NCBI GenBank assembly: GCA_902826775.1
Contig: CADEHE010000001.1
Span: 1 to 64,000 of the forward strand
DNA from: an uncultured Pseudomonadota bacterium
Lineage (GTDB): Bacteria; Pseudomonadota; Gammaproteobacteria; Burkholderiales; JALYOK01
Direction of reading: 5' to 3'
DNA: 64,000 nt
In this document: positions 6,942 through 20,088 of the stretch, piece after piece
Position numbering within the stretch: the stretch's first letter is position 1
Layout of the letters: every line of letters begins with the position of its first letter
Made by a program: the position numbers and the translations under genes
Notes under the pieces: model-generated
Told to the model about the DNA's origin: nothing
What the model saw: only the letters and a program-made list of their open reading frames with translations
Database searches by the model: none

Positions 6942-9881
6942 ATGAGCGCCCCCACGAAATCACCAATACACCCAGAACAGCAAGACGAACGATCAGTAAG
7001 GGTATTTGTGTCGTCAACATTTCAGGACATGCATCCTGAGCGCGACACGTTGAGCAGACATGCGTTTCCCGCAATACGGCGCTTTTGCGAGAGTCGGGGA
7101 TGGGCGTGGCACGAGGTCGACCTGCGTTGGGGAATACCGTCGGAACGGAAACCGGCCGAACCGACCCTTCACCTCTGTCTCCAAGAGATAGACCGCTGTC
7201 GCCCCTTCTTCATCGGGCTGATTGGGGACCGATACGGCTGGATACCTGAGATCGATTCGTTACTCAGGGAGCTTTACCCCTGGCTCGGGAAGTTTCCCGG
7301 GAGGAGCGTGACGGAGCTGGAAATCCGGTACGGTGCGCTGGAAGTGCCCGCGAAAACGCATGCGTTCTTTTACTTCAGGCGAAGCGCTTCCTTGGTCGCT
7401 GACAAGGTCGATGGCGGCGGAAGCGATGATGGCCAGCAGCAGCTAATGCGTTTGAAGGCGGACATACGCGCTTCAGGATTTCCCGTAAAGGAGTACCGCG
7501 ACCCCACTCACCTGGCAACGTTAGTTCGAGAAGATTTTCTTGCGATCATTGGCGACTTGTGCCCGAGCGAAGAAGCCCTGGAATGGCTGGATCGCGAGTG
7601 GCAGGAGCACACGCGCATGGCATCGCTGAGAGCGCGGCTTGCGCTGCGGCGAGATCGACTGTTTCGTCAGCTTGATGACTACCTGAAAGGGGGTGGCCCC
7701 CCACTCTTGGTGCATGGCGAAACAGGAGTCGGGAAGTCTACCCTGCTTGCCGATTGGATCGCTTCGCATAACTATCCGCGGCGTGAGTCGCTTGATGAGC
7801 CATCGGCGTTGGGGCGCCTTGCCAGCCTGTTGCCGTTTCTTCGGAGCAAGGATCCGCCTCATAGGCGAGTTTGGGTTTTTCACCTTGTTGGGGCGACGCC
7901 ATCAAGCACCCGGCTAGCGAATCTGCTTACCCGGATAGCCGAGGAGCTAAGACGAGGTCACAACCTCTCGTATCACATTCCAACCTCCATTCGAGACTTA
8001 CGAGCGGCCTTCCCACAATGGCTCGGCAACGCCGCGGATGGAGGAACAACGGTAATCGTAATCGACGGACTTGATCAACTGGAGCACGAAAACGTAGACG
8101 AGGTGCTAACCTGGCTACCTCGTACAATTCCTGCTCAGGTGCGCTTGATTGTTTCGGTCTCCACTAGAACTGCGATCCAAGGATTCGCGAATCATGGCTG
8201 GGGCGAGGTCGTGGCGCTGCCTTGGGAGCTGGGCGAGCGGCAAGCGTTCGTCGCACGATACCTGACGGCGTACGGCAAACGTCTTGATCCGGACGTGTAC
8301 CAAGTTGTAGTGGAAGCAAAGGGGGCTGCTTACCCACTTTATCTACGCTTGTTTCTCGACGAACTTCGGCTGTTGGGTTCGCGCACCCGAGTGCGGGAAG
8401 CCGGGCCGCACTATGCACAGTGCATAGGATCTAGCGATCTCTATGAAGCTATTCTGAATCGGTTTGAACAGGACTACGAATCGCAGCGCCCTGGACTTGT
8501 CGGTGATGCGGTGCGTTACATCTGGGCGAGTCGCGATGGACTCGAGGAGTTTGAGTTGCTGGACTTGCTTGGCAAGGGTGCCCCGCTGGCACAGGTCGTT
8601 TGGTCACCTCTAGCGCTCGCCTTTCACGAATCGCTCATGGCGCGATCCGGACGGGTGGGCTTTTTCCATGAAGGACTTAGGCAAGCGGTCGAGGCGAAGT
8701 ACTTGACGCAACCTACTGCTCAAACGCAAACCCACAATGAGTTATCGCACTACTTTAATAGTGTGAGGGCATCTGAAGAAGCACCGTCCTATCGCGTCCT
8801 TGATGAGCTGCCGTGGCAGCTGGCGAGAACACACCACTGGTCTAACTTGGCTCGCTTGCTTAGCGAGCCGGTGTTCTTCTTGGAGCTTTGGAAGCGGGAT
8901 TCTGCGTGCATTGCTCCGTATTGGCACAAAATCGAGTCGGCAACGGATCTGCGGCTCGCGGACAGCTGCGACAAGTTTGACCTAGGTACAGCTATCCACC
9001 GACGAGCCGCATGGAACGCCATGTTGTTGTTGGAGCAAACTGGTTACGTGATGCCTGCAGTTGAATTGGGCCATCGATTGGCTGCTGCGCTGCGCGCCAA
9101 CAGCGAGGAGTCGGCGTTGCGCGTCCTACTCATCAACCAAGCTATCATGATGCGAGGTGCAGGCCTGTTGGCGCAGGCCGATCGGGTGCTTAGTGTGCTT
9201 GAACAGTCCTGCCGCGAAAACGAGGATAGCCACCTGCTTCAGGTGTGTTTGGCAAATCGCGGTATCGTACTGCGCGAACTCGGGCACTTCGACAAAGCTC
9301 TTGCTATGCACCGCGAGGAAGAGGCTATCTGCAACTCAGAGGAGAACGCCTACGGGGTTGCTGTTAGCCAACAAAACCAGGCGCTCGCGTTGCTGCAGCA
9401 GGGAGAGTTCAAGCGTGCCCTGACTCTGCTACGCACCTGCGAGGACTTTTTCAGGCGCCGCGGCGACTTGCTGGCCCAGCAGGCTTCTCTCGGCAACATG
9501 GGGACAGCCTATCATCGCCTCGGTAAACCTGCGCGAGCCCTGAAAGCGTATGTCAAGGAGGAATCTCTGTGTCGACAAATCGCTGCGAGGCGTGAACTTC
9601 AAGCGTGTCTCGGTCGCAAAGCAGCAGTGTTACAGGAGCTTGGCGACGATGACGGCGCGTCCTCCACTCTGGACGAGCAGGAGACGATCTGCCGCGCACT
9701 GCAGGACCCAGAGTCGCTTGCTAGTTATTTGCTAACAAGAGCTGCGTTCTGGCACAACGTTGGACCTGCAGGCCGCGACCGAGCTCAAAGGTGTCTGTCC
9801 GAAGCGATAGAGATTACCAACAAGCATCTAATGCACGGCTACCGAGAGCAAGCTCATCAAATGCAGCAAGATCTCTCCTAA
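6942..9881 (+). CDS. DUF4062-NTPase-TPR protein of STAND type
   Basis: 979 residues from the ATG at 6942. An upstream frame extension overlaps the patatin gene and looks like leader sequence. Residues 18-150 are a DUF4062 domain (VFVSSTFQDMHPERD, DLRWGIP, GDRYGWIP), a fold related to TIR-like domains. The NTPase follows, with Walker A GETGVGKST (259-267) and Walker B VIVIDGLDQL (371-380), then helical STAND regions. From about 690 to 960 there are TPR-like repeats (NRGIVLRELGHFDKAL, NMGTAYHRLGKPARAL). Architectures with an N-terminal effector, NTPase switch and C-terminal TPR sensor are typical of bacterial conflict proteins such as the Avs relatives. I infer that the TPR part senses a signal and that the DUF4062 part and/or the patatin respond. 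Confidence 0.85.
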   Translation: MSAPTKSPIHPEQQDERSVRVFVSSTFQDMHPERDTLSRHAFPAIRRFCESRGWAWHEVDLRWGIPSERKPAEPTLHLCLQEIDRCRPFFIGLIGDRYGWIPEIDSLLRELYPWLGKFPGRSVTELEIRYGALEVPAKTHAFFYFRRSASLVADKVDGGGSDDGQQQLMRLKADIRASGFPVKEYRDPTHLATLVREDFLAIIGDLCPSEEALEWLDREWQEHTRMASLRARLALRRDRLFRQLDDYLKGGGPPLLVHGETGVGKSTLLADWIASHNYPRRESLDEPSALGRLASLLPFLRSKDPPHRRVWVFHLVGATPSSTRLANLLTRIAEELRRGHNLSYHIPTSIRDLRAAFPQWLGNAADGGTTVIVIDGLDQLEHENVDEVLTWLPRTIPAQVRLIVSVSTRTAIQGFANHGWGEVVALPWELGERQAFVARYLTAYGKRLDPDVYQVVVEAKGAAYPLYLRLFLDELRLLGSRTRVREAGPHYAQCIGSSDLYEAILNRFEQDYESQRPGLVGDAVRYIWASRDGLEEFELLDLLGKGAPLAQVVWSPLALAFHESLMARSGRVGFFHEGLRQAVEAKYLTQPTAQTQTHNELSHYFNSVRASEEAPSYRVLDELPWQLARTHHWSNLARLLSEPVFFLELWKRDSACIAPYWHKIESATDLRLADSCDKFDLGTAIHRRAAWNAMLLLEQTGYVMPAVELGHRLAAALRANSEESALRVLLINQAIMMRGAGLLAQADRVLSVLEQSCRENEDSHLLQVCLANRGIVLRELGHFDKALAMHREEEAICNSEENAYGVAVSQQNQALALLQQGEFKRALTLLRTCEDFFRRRGDLLAQQASLGNMGTAYHRLGKPARALKAYVKEESLCRQIAARRELQACLGRKAAVLQELGDDDGASSTLDEQETICRALQDPESLASYLLTRAAFWHNVGPAGRDRAQRCLSEAIEITNKHLMHGYREQAHQMQQDLS

Positions 9882-9897
9882 CCAACACTGATGTACG

Positions 9898-13476
<3,579 letters not shown>

Positions 13477-14083
13477 GACTAAACCTCCAGGGGACGAATG
13501 GCTGCGTGCTTCCACAGTTCTTGTGGTGAGAGCAGCTTGCGCAACCTCATTAGGCGATTCCGATTCTGCATCGAGTGTTCTCGATCGTGGCTAAACAATA
13601 CTGCTCCATGGTCCACCACTAGCAATGCAGCAACCACTTAGACTGCTGACCATAGCCGTTGATGCAATCTGATTGCGCTTTCGCCGAACCGACGCCAAGT
13701 AGCAACAGCGTGGACAGATAGCTTCGTGCCTTATCGAACCGTGGTAACCGGGAATTCTACTGATGGCTGCGTGGCGTATTCCCTACCGCTCAGGGGGGAT
13801 CTGATTGGCCCGGAGGCGCTTAGGGTTTCGAGTGGTGGATAAGATGCTGCTACCCGCCCAGCGATTGTCGCAGAAGCCGCGAAAAAGGGCGCTGGCCCAT
13901 GCACCCTCGGGTTGCGAAGTTGCCGCTTTGTCGACATTGCCTCGGCGGCGCGAACGAGCAAGCGTCAACAAATTGCAGACACCGCATTGCGCACCGCAGG
14001 AGTGCAGTTCTAGGACGAAGTTGACTTAACGGGACTTTAACGGCCAACTACGGGTAGCGAGACCGAACACCCTGCACCGGCTG
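13477..14083. other. about 600 bases between the membrane protein and TIR genes
   Basis: No gene with recognisable content. The first 20 bases carry the ribosome binding site of the membrane protein. A GTTAGGC next to the TIR stop codon resembles half an integron attC site, but the partner arm is poor. Confidence 0.45.
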
Positions 14084-15748
14084 TTAGGCGGGTTGTTCAA
14101 GAAAGGCAAAATGGAGCTTGGCAAGCTCCTCCGGTGGCTTTGGTATCGGTCTCTTCCAATAGATCGGGCGCACAAAATTCTTTCTGGTGAGCGCCAGCGC
14201 GTGCCGCCACTCGCGTTCAACGTTGTGAGAAGCTTTGGCCATCTCAGACCAATACAGCTGAAAGACGTCCGCGGATTCGATGAGCCGCAGTAGTTCGGGT
14301 TTCCACTCCTCGCCGCTGCGCAGCACCGCTATATCTTGCAACACCTGCATTCCAAGTGCCCTGTAGGCCTTTCTCAAGTGCTCCACGACTATCACATCCT
14401 CTCTTGCGTAGGAAACAAAGATCGAGCCATAAGGGGCGGCGGAGGCCGCTTTCAGTCGAGCCTGTAGGGACCTTTCTTCAGATTCATCGGCTTTGACAGC
14501 CCATATCGGGACGTCCCCGAGTAGGATCGTATCCAGGTAAAACGAAACCACGCCGTTGATCGCTGGTCCTGGCGAAGTCTCGGTTGAGGGTATTGCCTGA
14601 ACCCGAAACTCGGCGCAATGCCATTCTTCCAATAAGTGGAGCCGATAGCTTGGAGGATTAAAGCGGCAACCAGGGAGCTGCGGTACGACGTGTATTTCCG
14701 CCCCTACTGGGACTTTAGAGCTGGAACGCCCCAACCGTCGGCGATGGATAGACTGGTCGCCAATGCGCGAAGAGGCATCTCTATCTATTTGCTCTTGCAC
14801 ATCCTTGATGTGAATGTATGCCAATAACTTCGCCCAACTGTGTACCTGGACGGATTCTGGATGAAAGACGGAAAACGCGAGGGGCAAAGATCTCTCGCTT
14901 CTTGTCGGTCGTTCTGAGACGTCTGACCCAGTTCCACGCGAACCGGCAATCTGTGTTCGCTCGGACCTTTCTCGTAGCAGAGTCGGTGGAATGTATGCAG
15001 GACTGCCTATTGCGAGGTGTATCGCGCTGAGCAACGACGAACTTGGCGATGATTTCGGAATGAAACCCATTGCCCCGGCTTTGAGCGCGGCTTCGACCGT
15101 TGCGGAATCATCCCGGTCTGAGAGGACGATCACGGGTAAAGAAGGGAACTGCGTGCGAAACGTCGATATGGCTTTGATAGCGCTAGCACCAGGCTGAACG
15201 AGTTCCAACAAAGCGAGGTTCACTTCTGGGCTCTGCACAGCGATCTTTAATCCTGCCGCTACACTCTCCGCAAAGATCACTTCCGTCGCTGGACCAAGAC
15301 CACGCAAAGCAACAGCCATCAAGCGTCGAAACCGCGGGTCACGATCCACTACCAAGATTCTCATACGGCTCGCAACGGAATCCGAGCGCAAACTAGGTTG
15401 ACGATCCTCGTGAGGACTAGTCCACTCTCCCATCTGCACACGCGCGAGCAAACGGTACTCCCCAATCACGAGTTCATCGTTATCGCAAATCTCAACTTCC
15501 TGACGGAGGGCGAGATGTCTTCCGTTCAACACAACTCCATTCAGCCCAAGTACCTGCAGACGAAAGGCGTTGCCTCGATAATCGATGCGAGCATGAATGC
15601 GCGATATGAATCGGTTCGGGTCGTGCAAGACCATCGTATTCGAGGGTTCCCGTCCTATTGTGCCGCCTTCAATGCCAAATCGCTGGGGCGGGACGGAAAT
15701 GGGATCTTGAATCTTGCAACCTACAATTGATATTGAGAGCTCTACCAT
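14084..15748 (-). CDS. FHA-receiver-TIR fusion protein
   Basis: 554 residues. Residues 10-104 form an FHA domain (IGREPSN, SRIHARI, LNGRHL), which binds phosphothreonine. Residues 129-255 form a CheY-like receiver (ILVVDRD with Asp135, Lys232 in IPKSS). The phosphoacceptor position reads LALLELVQP, so it is Glu182 instead of Asp, which often mimics the phosphorylated state. Residues ~290-435 are an unassigned linker. Residues 441-540 form a TIR domain (GSIFVSYARED, LRSGEEW, S-x-x-VEREWRHAL) with Glu511 or Glu513 as candidate NADase residue. I know of no standard family with this order. It is upstream of the membrane-protein gene and divergent from the CHAT gene. Its receiver resembles that of the response regulator at 18654. 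Confidence 0.85.
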   Translation of the reverse strand: MVELSISIVGCKIQDPISVPPQRFGIEGGTIGREPSNTMVLHDPNRFISRIHARIDYRGNAFRLQVLGLNGVVLNGRHLALRQEVEICDNDELVIGEYRLLARVQMGEWTSPHEDRQPSLRSDSVASRMRILVVDRDPRFRRLMAVALRGLGPATEVIFAESVAAGLKIAVQSPEVNLALLELVQPGASAIKAISTFRTQFPSLPVIVLSDRDDSATVEAALKAGAMGFIPKSSPSSSLLSAIHLAIGSPAYIPPTLLRERSERTQIAGSRGTGSDVSERPTRSERSLPLAFSVFHPESVQVHSWAKLLAYIHIKDVQEQIDRDASSRIGDQSIHRRRLGRSSSKVPVGAEIHVVPQLPGCRFNPPSYRLHLLEEWHCAEFRVQAIPSTETSPGPAINGVVSFYLDTILLGDVPIWAVKADESEERSLQARLKAASAAPYGSIFVSYAREDVIVVEHLRKAYRALGMQVLQDIAVLRSGEEWKPELLRLIESADVFQLYWSEMAKASHNVEREWRHALALTRKNFVRPIYWKRPIPKPPEELAKLHFAFLEQPA

Positions 15749-15959
15749 TGTGTTTCATGACCAATACCATCTAGGAGCTGCATTCTGACTTTCCTGCAAG
15801 GTGCTGAAGTGGCACGCGTTGGTCGCGACCCGACGCAAGCGGTTCGGTGCATTATCATTTGGGACCGGCCTCGGATCAACCCCTTGTCGCGCTTCACGTC
15901 AACTTGGACAAACGCTCTTCGGCAGAATGGGAGACCTTTCACCGCTCAGGCTGCCTCGG

Positions 15960-16889
15960 TTAATCGCTGCTGATTGACTGTTTTCGATGCGCGCGGGCAG
16001 CAGCGATTCGCCTTGCGCGTTCGACTCTAACTTCTTCCGGTTCGCCCCGATGCCAAGTCGCCGGTGTCATGTAACCGAGCGCCGCGTGTAGCCGCTCGTC
16101 GTTGTAGTGGCCCACGAGCTTGGCGATCGTGGCTTCTGCTTGCAGGTAGTTCTCTCCGTAGGCGTCATCGCTCTCATCGCGCACGGTACCGTTGAATCGT
16201 TCGACGATACCGTTAGATTCCGGATGTTGGCGCCGCGTCTTGATGTCGATCAAACTGTGCGCCTTGATCACCGCCGCTACATCGCGATTGACGAATTCGC
16301 TGCCGTGATCGTGCACTACACGCGGTTTGGCTGCCCCGGCGGCCTCCAACGCCGCTTGCACTCGGTGGCCACCCGCGCCCCGTCCAGGCTCAGCAACAGC
16401 TTGTGATGCACGATGTAGCGGCTGTACGCATCGATAAAGCTCAACAGGAAGTAGAAGCGCCGCCGCTACCCACACGTACATCACATCGGTGTGTCATTGC
16501 TGGCTTTGAACTCGTACACGCCGCTGGAGGCTTCCGAACGCTTCCAGCGCGAGAGCAGATCGGCTTGGCTCAGCACCCGGTAGACGCTGCTCTCGCCTAC
16601 GCAAGCAATGCCTGCGTCGATCATCATCCAGGTCAACTTGCGGTAGCCGAGTTTCGGGTGCTTGAGCGCAAAAGCACAGATCGCCGCTCGTTCCTCGGGC
16701 AGCAGTTCGTACGCTCGGCAGCGCGGGCCAGCTCGATCATGCAAGCTCTCGCGAGCGCGCCAAGCGTAGTAGACACTGCGCGGTACACCGAGTGCCGCCA
16801 GCGCTGATCGTTACCCCAGGCTGCTCGGCTTCACGCAAAATCTCCAACTTCTGCTCCGCTGTGTAGCGCTGCCCCTTCTCCTTGCCCAT
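15960..16889 (-). pseudogene. decayed IS3-type transposase
   Basis: Reading from 16889 the fragments encode GQRYTAEQKLEILREAEQ (transposase HTH), then YRKLTWMMIDAGIACVGESSVYRVL (HTH_21 part of OrfB), then the rve integrase core with VVHDHGSEFVNRDV, SNGIVERFNGTVRDE and HYNDERLHAALGY. The pieces lie in different frames, with shifts near 16808 and around 16400-16480, where the frames from YFLLSFIDAYSRY to VQAALEAAG do not join. No clear terminal inverted repeats were seen. The element sits between the FHA-REC-TIR and CHAT genes and probably inserted into their shared divergent promoter region. Confidence 0.8.
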
Positions 16890-17331
16890 CGTCTTTGCTC
16901 CGTTTCTCGGCTTCCTTCAAACGGGCAAAGTCTCTGATTTTTGCAGGTGCCTTTTGTCCAAGTTCCGATGAAGCTACACACCCTCGATCGACCATTCGCG
17001 GATTCTTTGACGCTATCGCGTTGTGCCACCAACTTTCGACTTTGTGCAAGTCGCGATGCGCGATGCGACCCATATGGTGACATTTTGAGCGTAAGTCGGC
17101 ATGGCGCCTTCGCGCCGAGCAGCTCTTAGATTCGCAGCACTCGCCAGCGTTGTCGTGGTTCAAATGCAATAGCTCGGAAAGGTGTCGCCGCCAACTGCCC
17201 GATGTCGCCATGAAACCACTCACAGGGTTGCAGGAGGCCGTAGTACCATAACAACTTGTCACCCCTGACCCGCCACCACAACTCCGAGAGCCAGATAGCT
17301 GACGGCAACCCGAAACTAGAAGAGATTTTTC
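16890..17331. other. about 440 bases between the IS remnant and the CHAT gene
   Basis: No recognisable gene. Short overlapping frames on the minus strand have no domain signature. Part of it may be unrecognised flank of the decayed insertion sequence, and the right end must hold the CHAT promoter. Confidence 0.4.
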
Positions 17332-18522
17332 ATGGCTAGCGCACTAATCGTCTTCAGCAACCCAACGGACACGAGCCGGATTCGGCTTGATAAGGAACAT
17401 CGAGCCGTTGATCGTGGGCTTGAGCGCGCAGGGGTTTCGAGCGCCGAAGTGGAACGAAGACACGCCGCCAGCAGGTCTGACGTGGCGACTGTGCTCGCGA
17501 GTGGAGGTTTCGAAATCGTGCAGTTCTCTGGGCACGGTTCCGATGAAGGTGTGTTTGTTGAAAGTGATCGTCAAGACGCGAGCGAAGTTTTGACACCCGC
17601 AGACCTCCTTGAGCTATTGCTTCAGTTTCAACCAAGACTGCAACTCCTAGTCTTAATGTCGTGCTACTCCGCGACCGCCGCAAGGGTGCTTGTCGAAGGG
17701 GCGGCATATGTCATCACGGCCGATGGCCCTGCGAATGATGAGGCTGCTGTTCGCTTTACAGAAAGCTTTTATGAGGTCTACTTTAAGACAAGATCGATTG
17801 AGAAGGCATTCGGTGTAGCAAGTTTCGTGACGGAACAATCTCTCAGTATCGTACTCACCCGTCGTGCCACCGAAGGCAGTAAGGTCAAGGAGCTAGTAGC
17901 GGTCTACTCTAAGAAGCGACCAGAGCCTATGTACATGGACTTGTCCGCGGCTGAGTCCAGCATCGAGAGTCTCGGAGTTCCGCGCGACTATATTGTTTCT
18001 ACGCTCGGAAGGAAGCTTCACATTCATCGTTGGATCTTTGAAGAGCCGCGTGATCGAGCTGTTTTAACTGTTGGTGGCTTTTTCGGAATCTTCTCTTGGA
18101 CTAGTCCGAACGACATTATTGTTTGTCATAAGATTCTAAAGTTAAAGGGTGGAGTTCCGGAAACGATGATCACACTGTGGTCAGAACTGATCGTGGCCTA
18201 TAACGACCTGTACATGAGTGAATATCGACTACTGCCGCGAGCTGTAGACAGCAGCACAGCCAGCACCGTGGAAAAGGCGATCAGCGCATTTAACAAAGCG
18301 AATCAATACTTCTTTGAGCGCATCGGTCCCGCCGATTGGCTCAGCGGAGAGGCGAGGTCGAACTTTGCAGCCATCCGCTCAACATTTGCGGCCAATATAA
18401 ACAAGGCGGCGGAGAAACTCTCCTCACGGGAGTACGCACGAGCGGTCGTGTTTCTTGAGACAGCCTTGAGTTCAGTCCATGATTTCATCGATTCGCTGGT
18501 GGTCCTCCTAACCGAAGGCTGA
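17332..18522 (+). CDS. CHAT-domain (caspase-like) protein
   Basis: 396 residues from the ATG at 17332. The N-terminal ~200 residues match the CHAT/caspase fold: a strand ALIVFSNP, the catalytic histidine in VQFSGHGS (His68), the catalytic cysteine in LLVLMSCYS (Cys111), and then the post-cysteine pattern VITADGPANDEAAVRFTESFYEVYF, where CHAT proteases delimit the substrate pocket. The C-terminal half (about 205-396) is helical and unassigned. No signal peptide or membrane segment is seen. CHAT proteases act as regulated effectors, for example in gasdermin and Craspase systems. The target here is unknown. The gene precedes the triple-HTH response regulator by 131 bases on the same strand. Confidence 0.82.
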   Translation: MASALIVFSNPTDTSRIRLDKEHRAVDRGLERAGVSSAEVERRHAASRSDVATVLASGGFEIVQFSGHGSDEGVFVESDRQDASEVLTPADLLELLLQFQPRLQLLVLMSCYSATAARVLVEGAAYVITADGPANDEAAVRFTESFYEVYFKTRSIEKAFGVASFVTEQSLSIVLTRRATEGSKVKELVAVYSKKRPEPMYMDLSAAESSIESLGVPRDYIVSTLGRKLHIHRWIFEEPRDRAVLTVGGFFGIFSWTSPNDIIVCHKILKLKGGVPETMITLWSELIVAYNDLYMSEYRLLPRAVDSSTASTVEKAISAFNKANQYFFERIGPADWLSGEARSNFAAIRSTFAANINKAAEKLSSREYARAVVFLETALSSVHDFIDSLVVLLTEG

Positions 18523-18653
18523 CGACCAATCGAGTTCGCAGCAACGTAGCGGTAGCCGCTAGAGCGGTCACTCTCGACTTAGCACGGACTACCAATCTTG
18601 ATGAGCAAATGTTCGAGTGGGGGGATTGAATCGGCTAGAACGAGCCCGGTAGT

Positions 18654-19637
18654 ATGAAGCTGCTCGTTGCCGACGATCACGCGTTGTTTCGAGTAGCTGT
18701 GGGACACATCTTGCGAGAGCTAGGGCCCGAGACGCAAGTTGTTCAGGCTGATTGTCTCACCCGAGCGCTGGAGGTCGCGGGACATACTCGCGATTTCGAT
18801 CTCGCTCTGCTGGACTTGAAAATGCCTGATGTCAAGGGAATTGAAAGCGTTCACGCGTTTCGAGAGCTGATCCCCGAGCTCCCGATAGTCGTTCTTTCTG
18901 CTAGTGAGGACTGCGACGATATCGAAGCTTGTCTCGATGCGGGCGCTATGGGGTTCATTCCGAAATCGAGCCCCGCGGCGGTGCTGCTTGGGGCCCTTCG
19001 ACTGGTGCTCGAAGGAGGTGTGTACCTGCCGCCCCAGCTATTGGGGCGCGTTGCGGAAAACCGACAGGAATCGGTTGAACTTACGATGAGGCGGCAGTTG
19101 TCGGAGCTGTATCCGCAGCTAACGCATTGGCAAATAGGAATCCTTGCGTGTATGAAGCAGGGCAAATCTAACAAAGAAATTGCAAGACGGCTTGATCTAA
19201 GCGAGCGCGCAATTAGATCCAACCTGACAACAATCTATCGCACCCTTGGGGTCCGAAATCGAACTGAGGCTGTTCTTGCGTTGCAGCGGGCCGCAGTGAA
19301 TTCAAAGTTAACGGAACAGCAAGCAGAAATTCTTCAGCTTGTGCAACTGGGCAAGTCCAACAAAGAGATTTCGAAGGACCTTGGGTTAAGCGAGGGAGCA
19401 ATCAAGATTCATCTTGCTGCACTGTTTCGCGCGCTTGGAGCGCGAAATTTAACGGAACGGCAAGCAGAAATTCTTCAGCTTGTGCAACTGGGCAAGTCCA
19501 ACAAAGACATTTCGAGGGATCTTGGGTTAAGCGAGGGAACAATCAAGATTCATCTTGTTGCACTGTTTCGCGCGCTTGGAGCCCGAAATCGGACCGAGGC
19601 GGTTCTTCTGTCGCAGCGATTCCTCGCGAACAAATGA
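18654..19637 (+). CDS. response regulator with three tandem LuxR-type HTH units
   Basis: 327 residues from the ATG at 18654. The receiver (1-125) has the acidic pair in VADDHALFR, phosphoacceptor Asp54 in LALLDLKMP and Lys104 in FIPKSS. It is followed by three GerE/LuxR helix-turn-helix units at about 156-212, 219-265 and 266-323, each with KSNKxIxxxLxLSExxIxxxL. Usual NarL/LuxR regulators have one. Units 2 and 3 arose by a recent 141-bp tandem duplication. No sensor kinase is encoded nearby within the island. It may regulate the CHAT and divergent FHA-REC-TIR genes. Confidence 0.88.
   Translation: MKLLVADDHALFRVAVGHILRELGPETQVVQADCLTRALEVAGHTRDFDLALLDLKMPDVKGIESVHAFRELIPELPIVVLSASEDCDDIEACLDAGAMGFIPKSSPAAVLLGALRLVLEGGVYLPPQLLGRVAENRQESVELTMRRQLSELYPQLTHWQIGILACMKQGKSNKEIARRLDLSERAIRSNLTTIYRTLGVRNRTEAVLALQRAAVNSKLTEQQAEILQLVQLGKSNKEISKDLGLSEGAIKIHLAALFRALGARNLTERQAEILQLVQLGKSNKDISRDLGLSEGTIKIHLVALFRALGARNRTEAVLLSQRFLANK
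19308..19589 (+). repeat. 141-bp tandem duplication inside the response regulator
   Basis: Bases 19308-19448 and 19449-19589 are near-identical direct copies (TTAACGGAAC start) differing at a few positions. The unit is 47 codons, so the frame is kept and one HTH is added. Confidence 0.9.
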
Positions 19638-19882
19638 GAGTGCCACCGCTGTTGGTTGACTCCATGCTACGCTGCCGTCTCTGGCGGTGGTAGCAACAGA
19701 GGCTCTGCTGTGAACAGAATTGACTCATCGCACCGAGCAACAGTGTGCCGAATACGAGCGGGAATTGAAGGAGGGCGCCGATCGTGACTTGCCAGAAGTA
19801 CGGCCGGAAGAGGAACTTCGTTGCTCCAGGAGCGGCCGACCGCAATGGGCAATGTTCGGCGACCTAATCCAGCACCCAAGTG

Positions 19883-20088
19883 CAGGAACCGTGTGGCCAC
19901 CAGTTCATTGAGCGCGCCGATCAGCTCGGCATCGCGCGCTGCGTGATCTATTACCGGCTTGTAGTACGCCGCCCGCGATAGCCGGGCTATTGCGCAAGCG
20001 CGTGATACCGAAAGGTGCATTTCCTGATTCAGAATGCGCACCGCCTCGCGCTTGGCCGACGGCGTTAGAGCTTTCGGCTCAAAACCTC
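19883..20088 (-). pseudogene. IS3-family OrfB remnant
   Basis: Continues from OrfA in the -1 frame: KALTPSAKREAVRIL, then HLSVSRACAIARLSRAAYYKP and LIGALNELVATRF, the N-terminus of an IS3 OrfB. Homology is lost after that, so the DDE catalytic core is missing. The switch from OrfA lies near CGAAAGCTC, as in the programmed frameshift of IS3 elements. Confidence 0.7.

Noticed and set aside
5663..9881. CBASS system
   Set aside because: The patatin resembles CapV, but there is no CD-NTase and no Cap2/Cap3-type gene in the window.
14020..14095. Possible integron attC site at the end of the TIR gene
   Set aside because: GTTAGGC and ACTTAAC lie ~70 bases apart but match only five of seven bases as inverse partners, and the inner arms do not pair. 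No integrase of integron type is present.
16890..17308. Minus-strand frames of 60-143 residues before the CHAT gene
   Set aside because: They overlap one another and show no domain; they may be IS flank.
19543..19845. Minus-strand frame with hydrophobic stretch beside the IS3 remnant
   Set aside because: It reads through the end of the regulator gene in antisense and has no start context; the hydrophobic part (PYFWQVTIGALLQFPLVFGTLLL) has no partner sequence.
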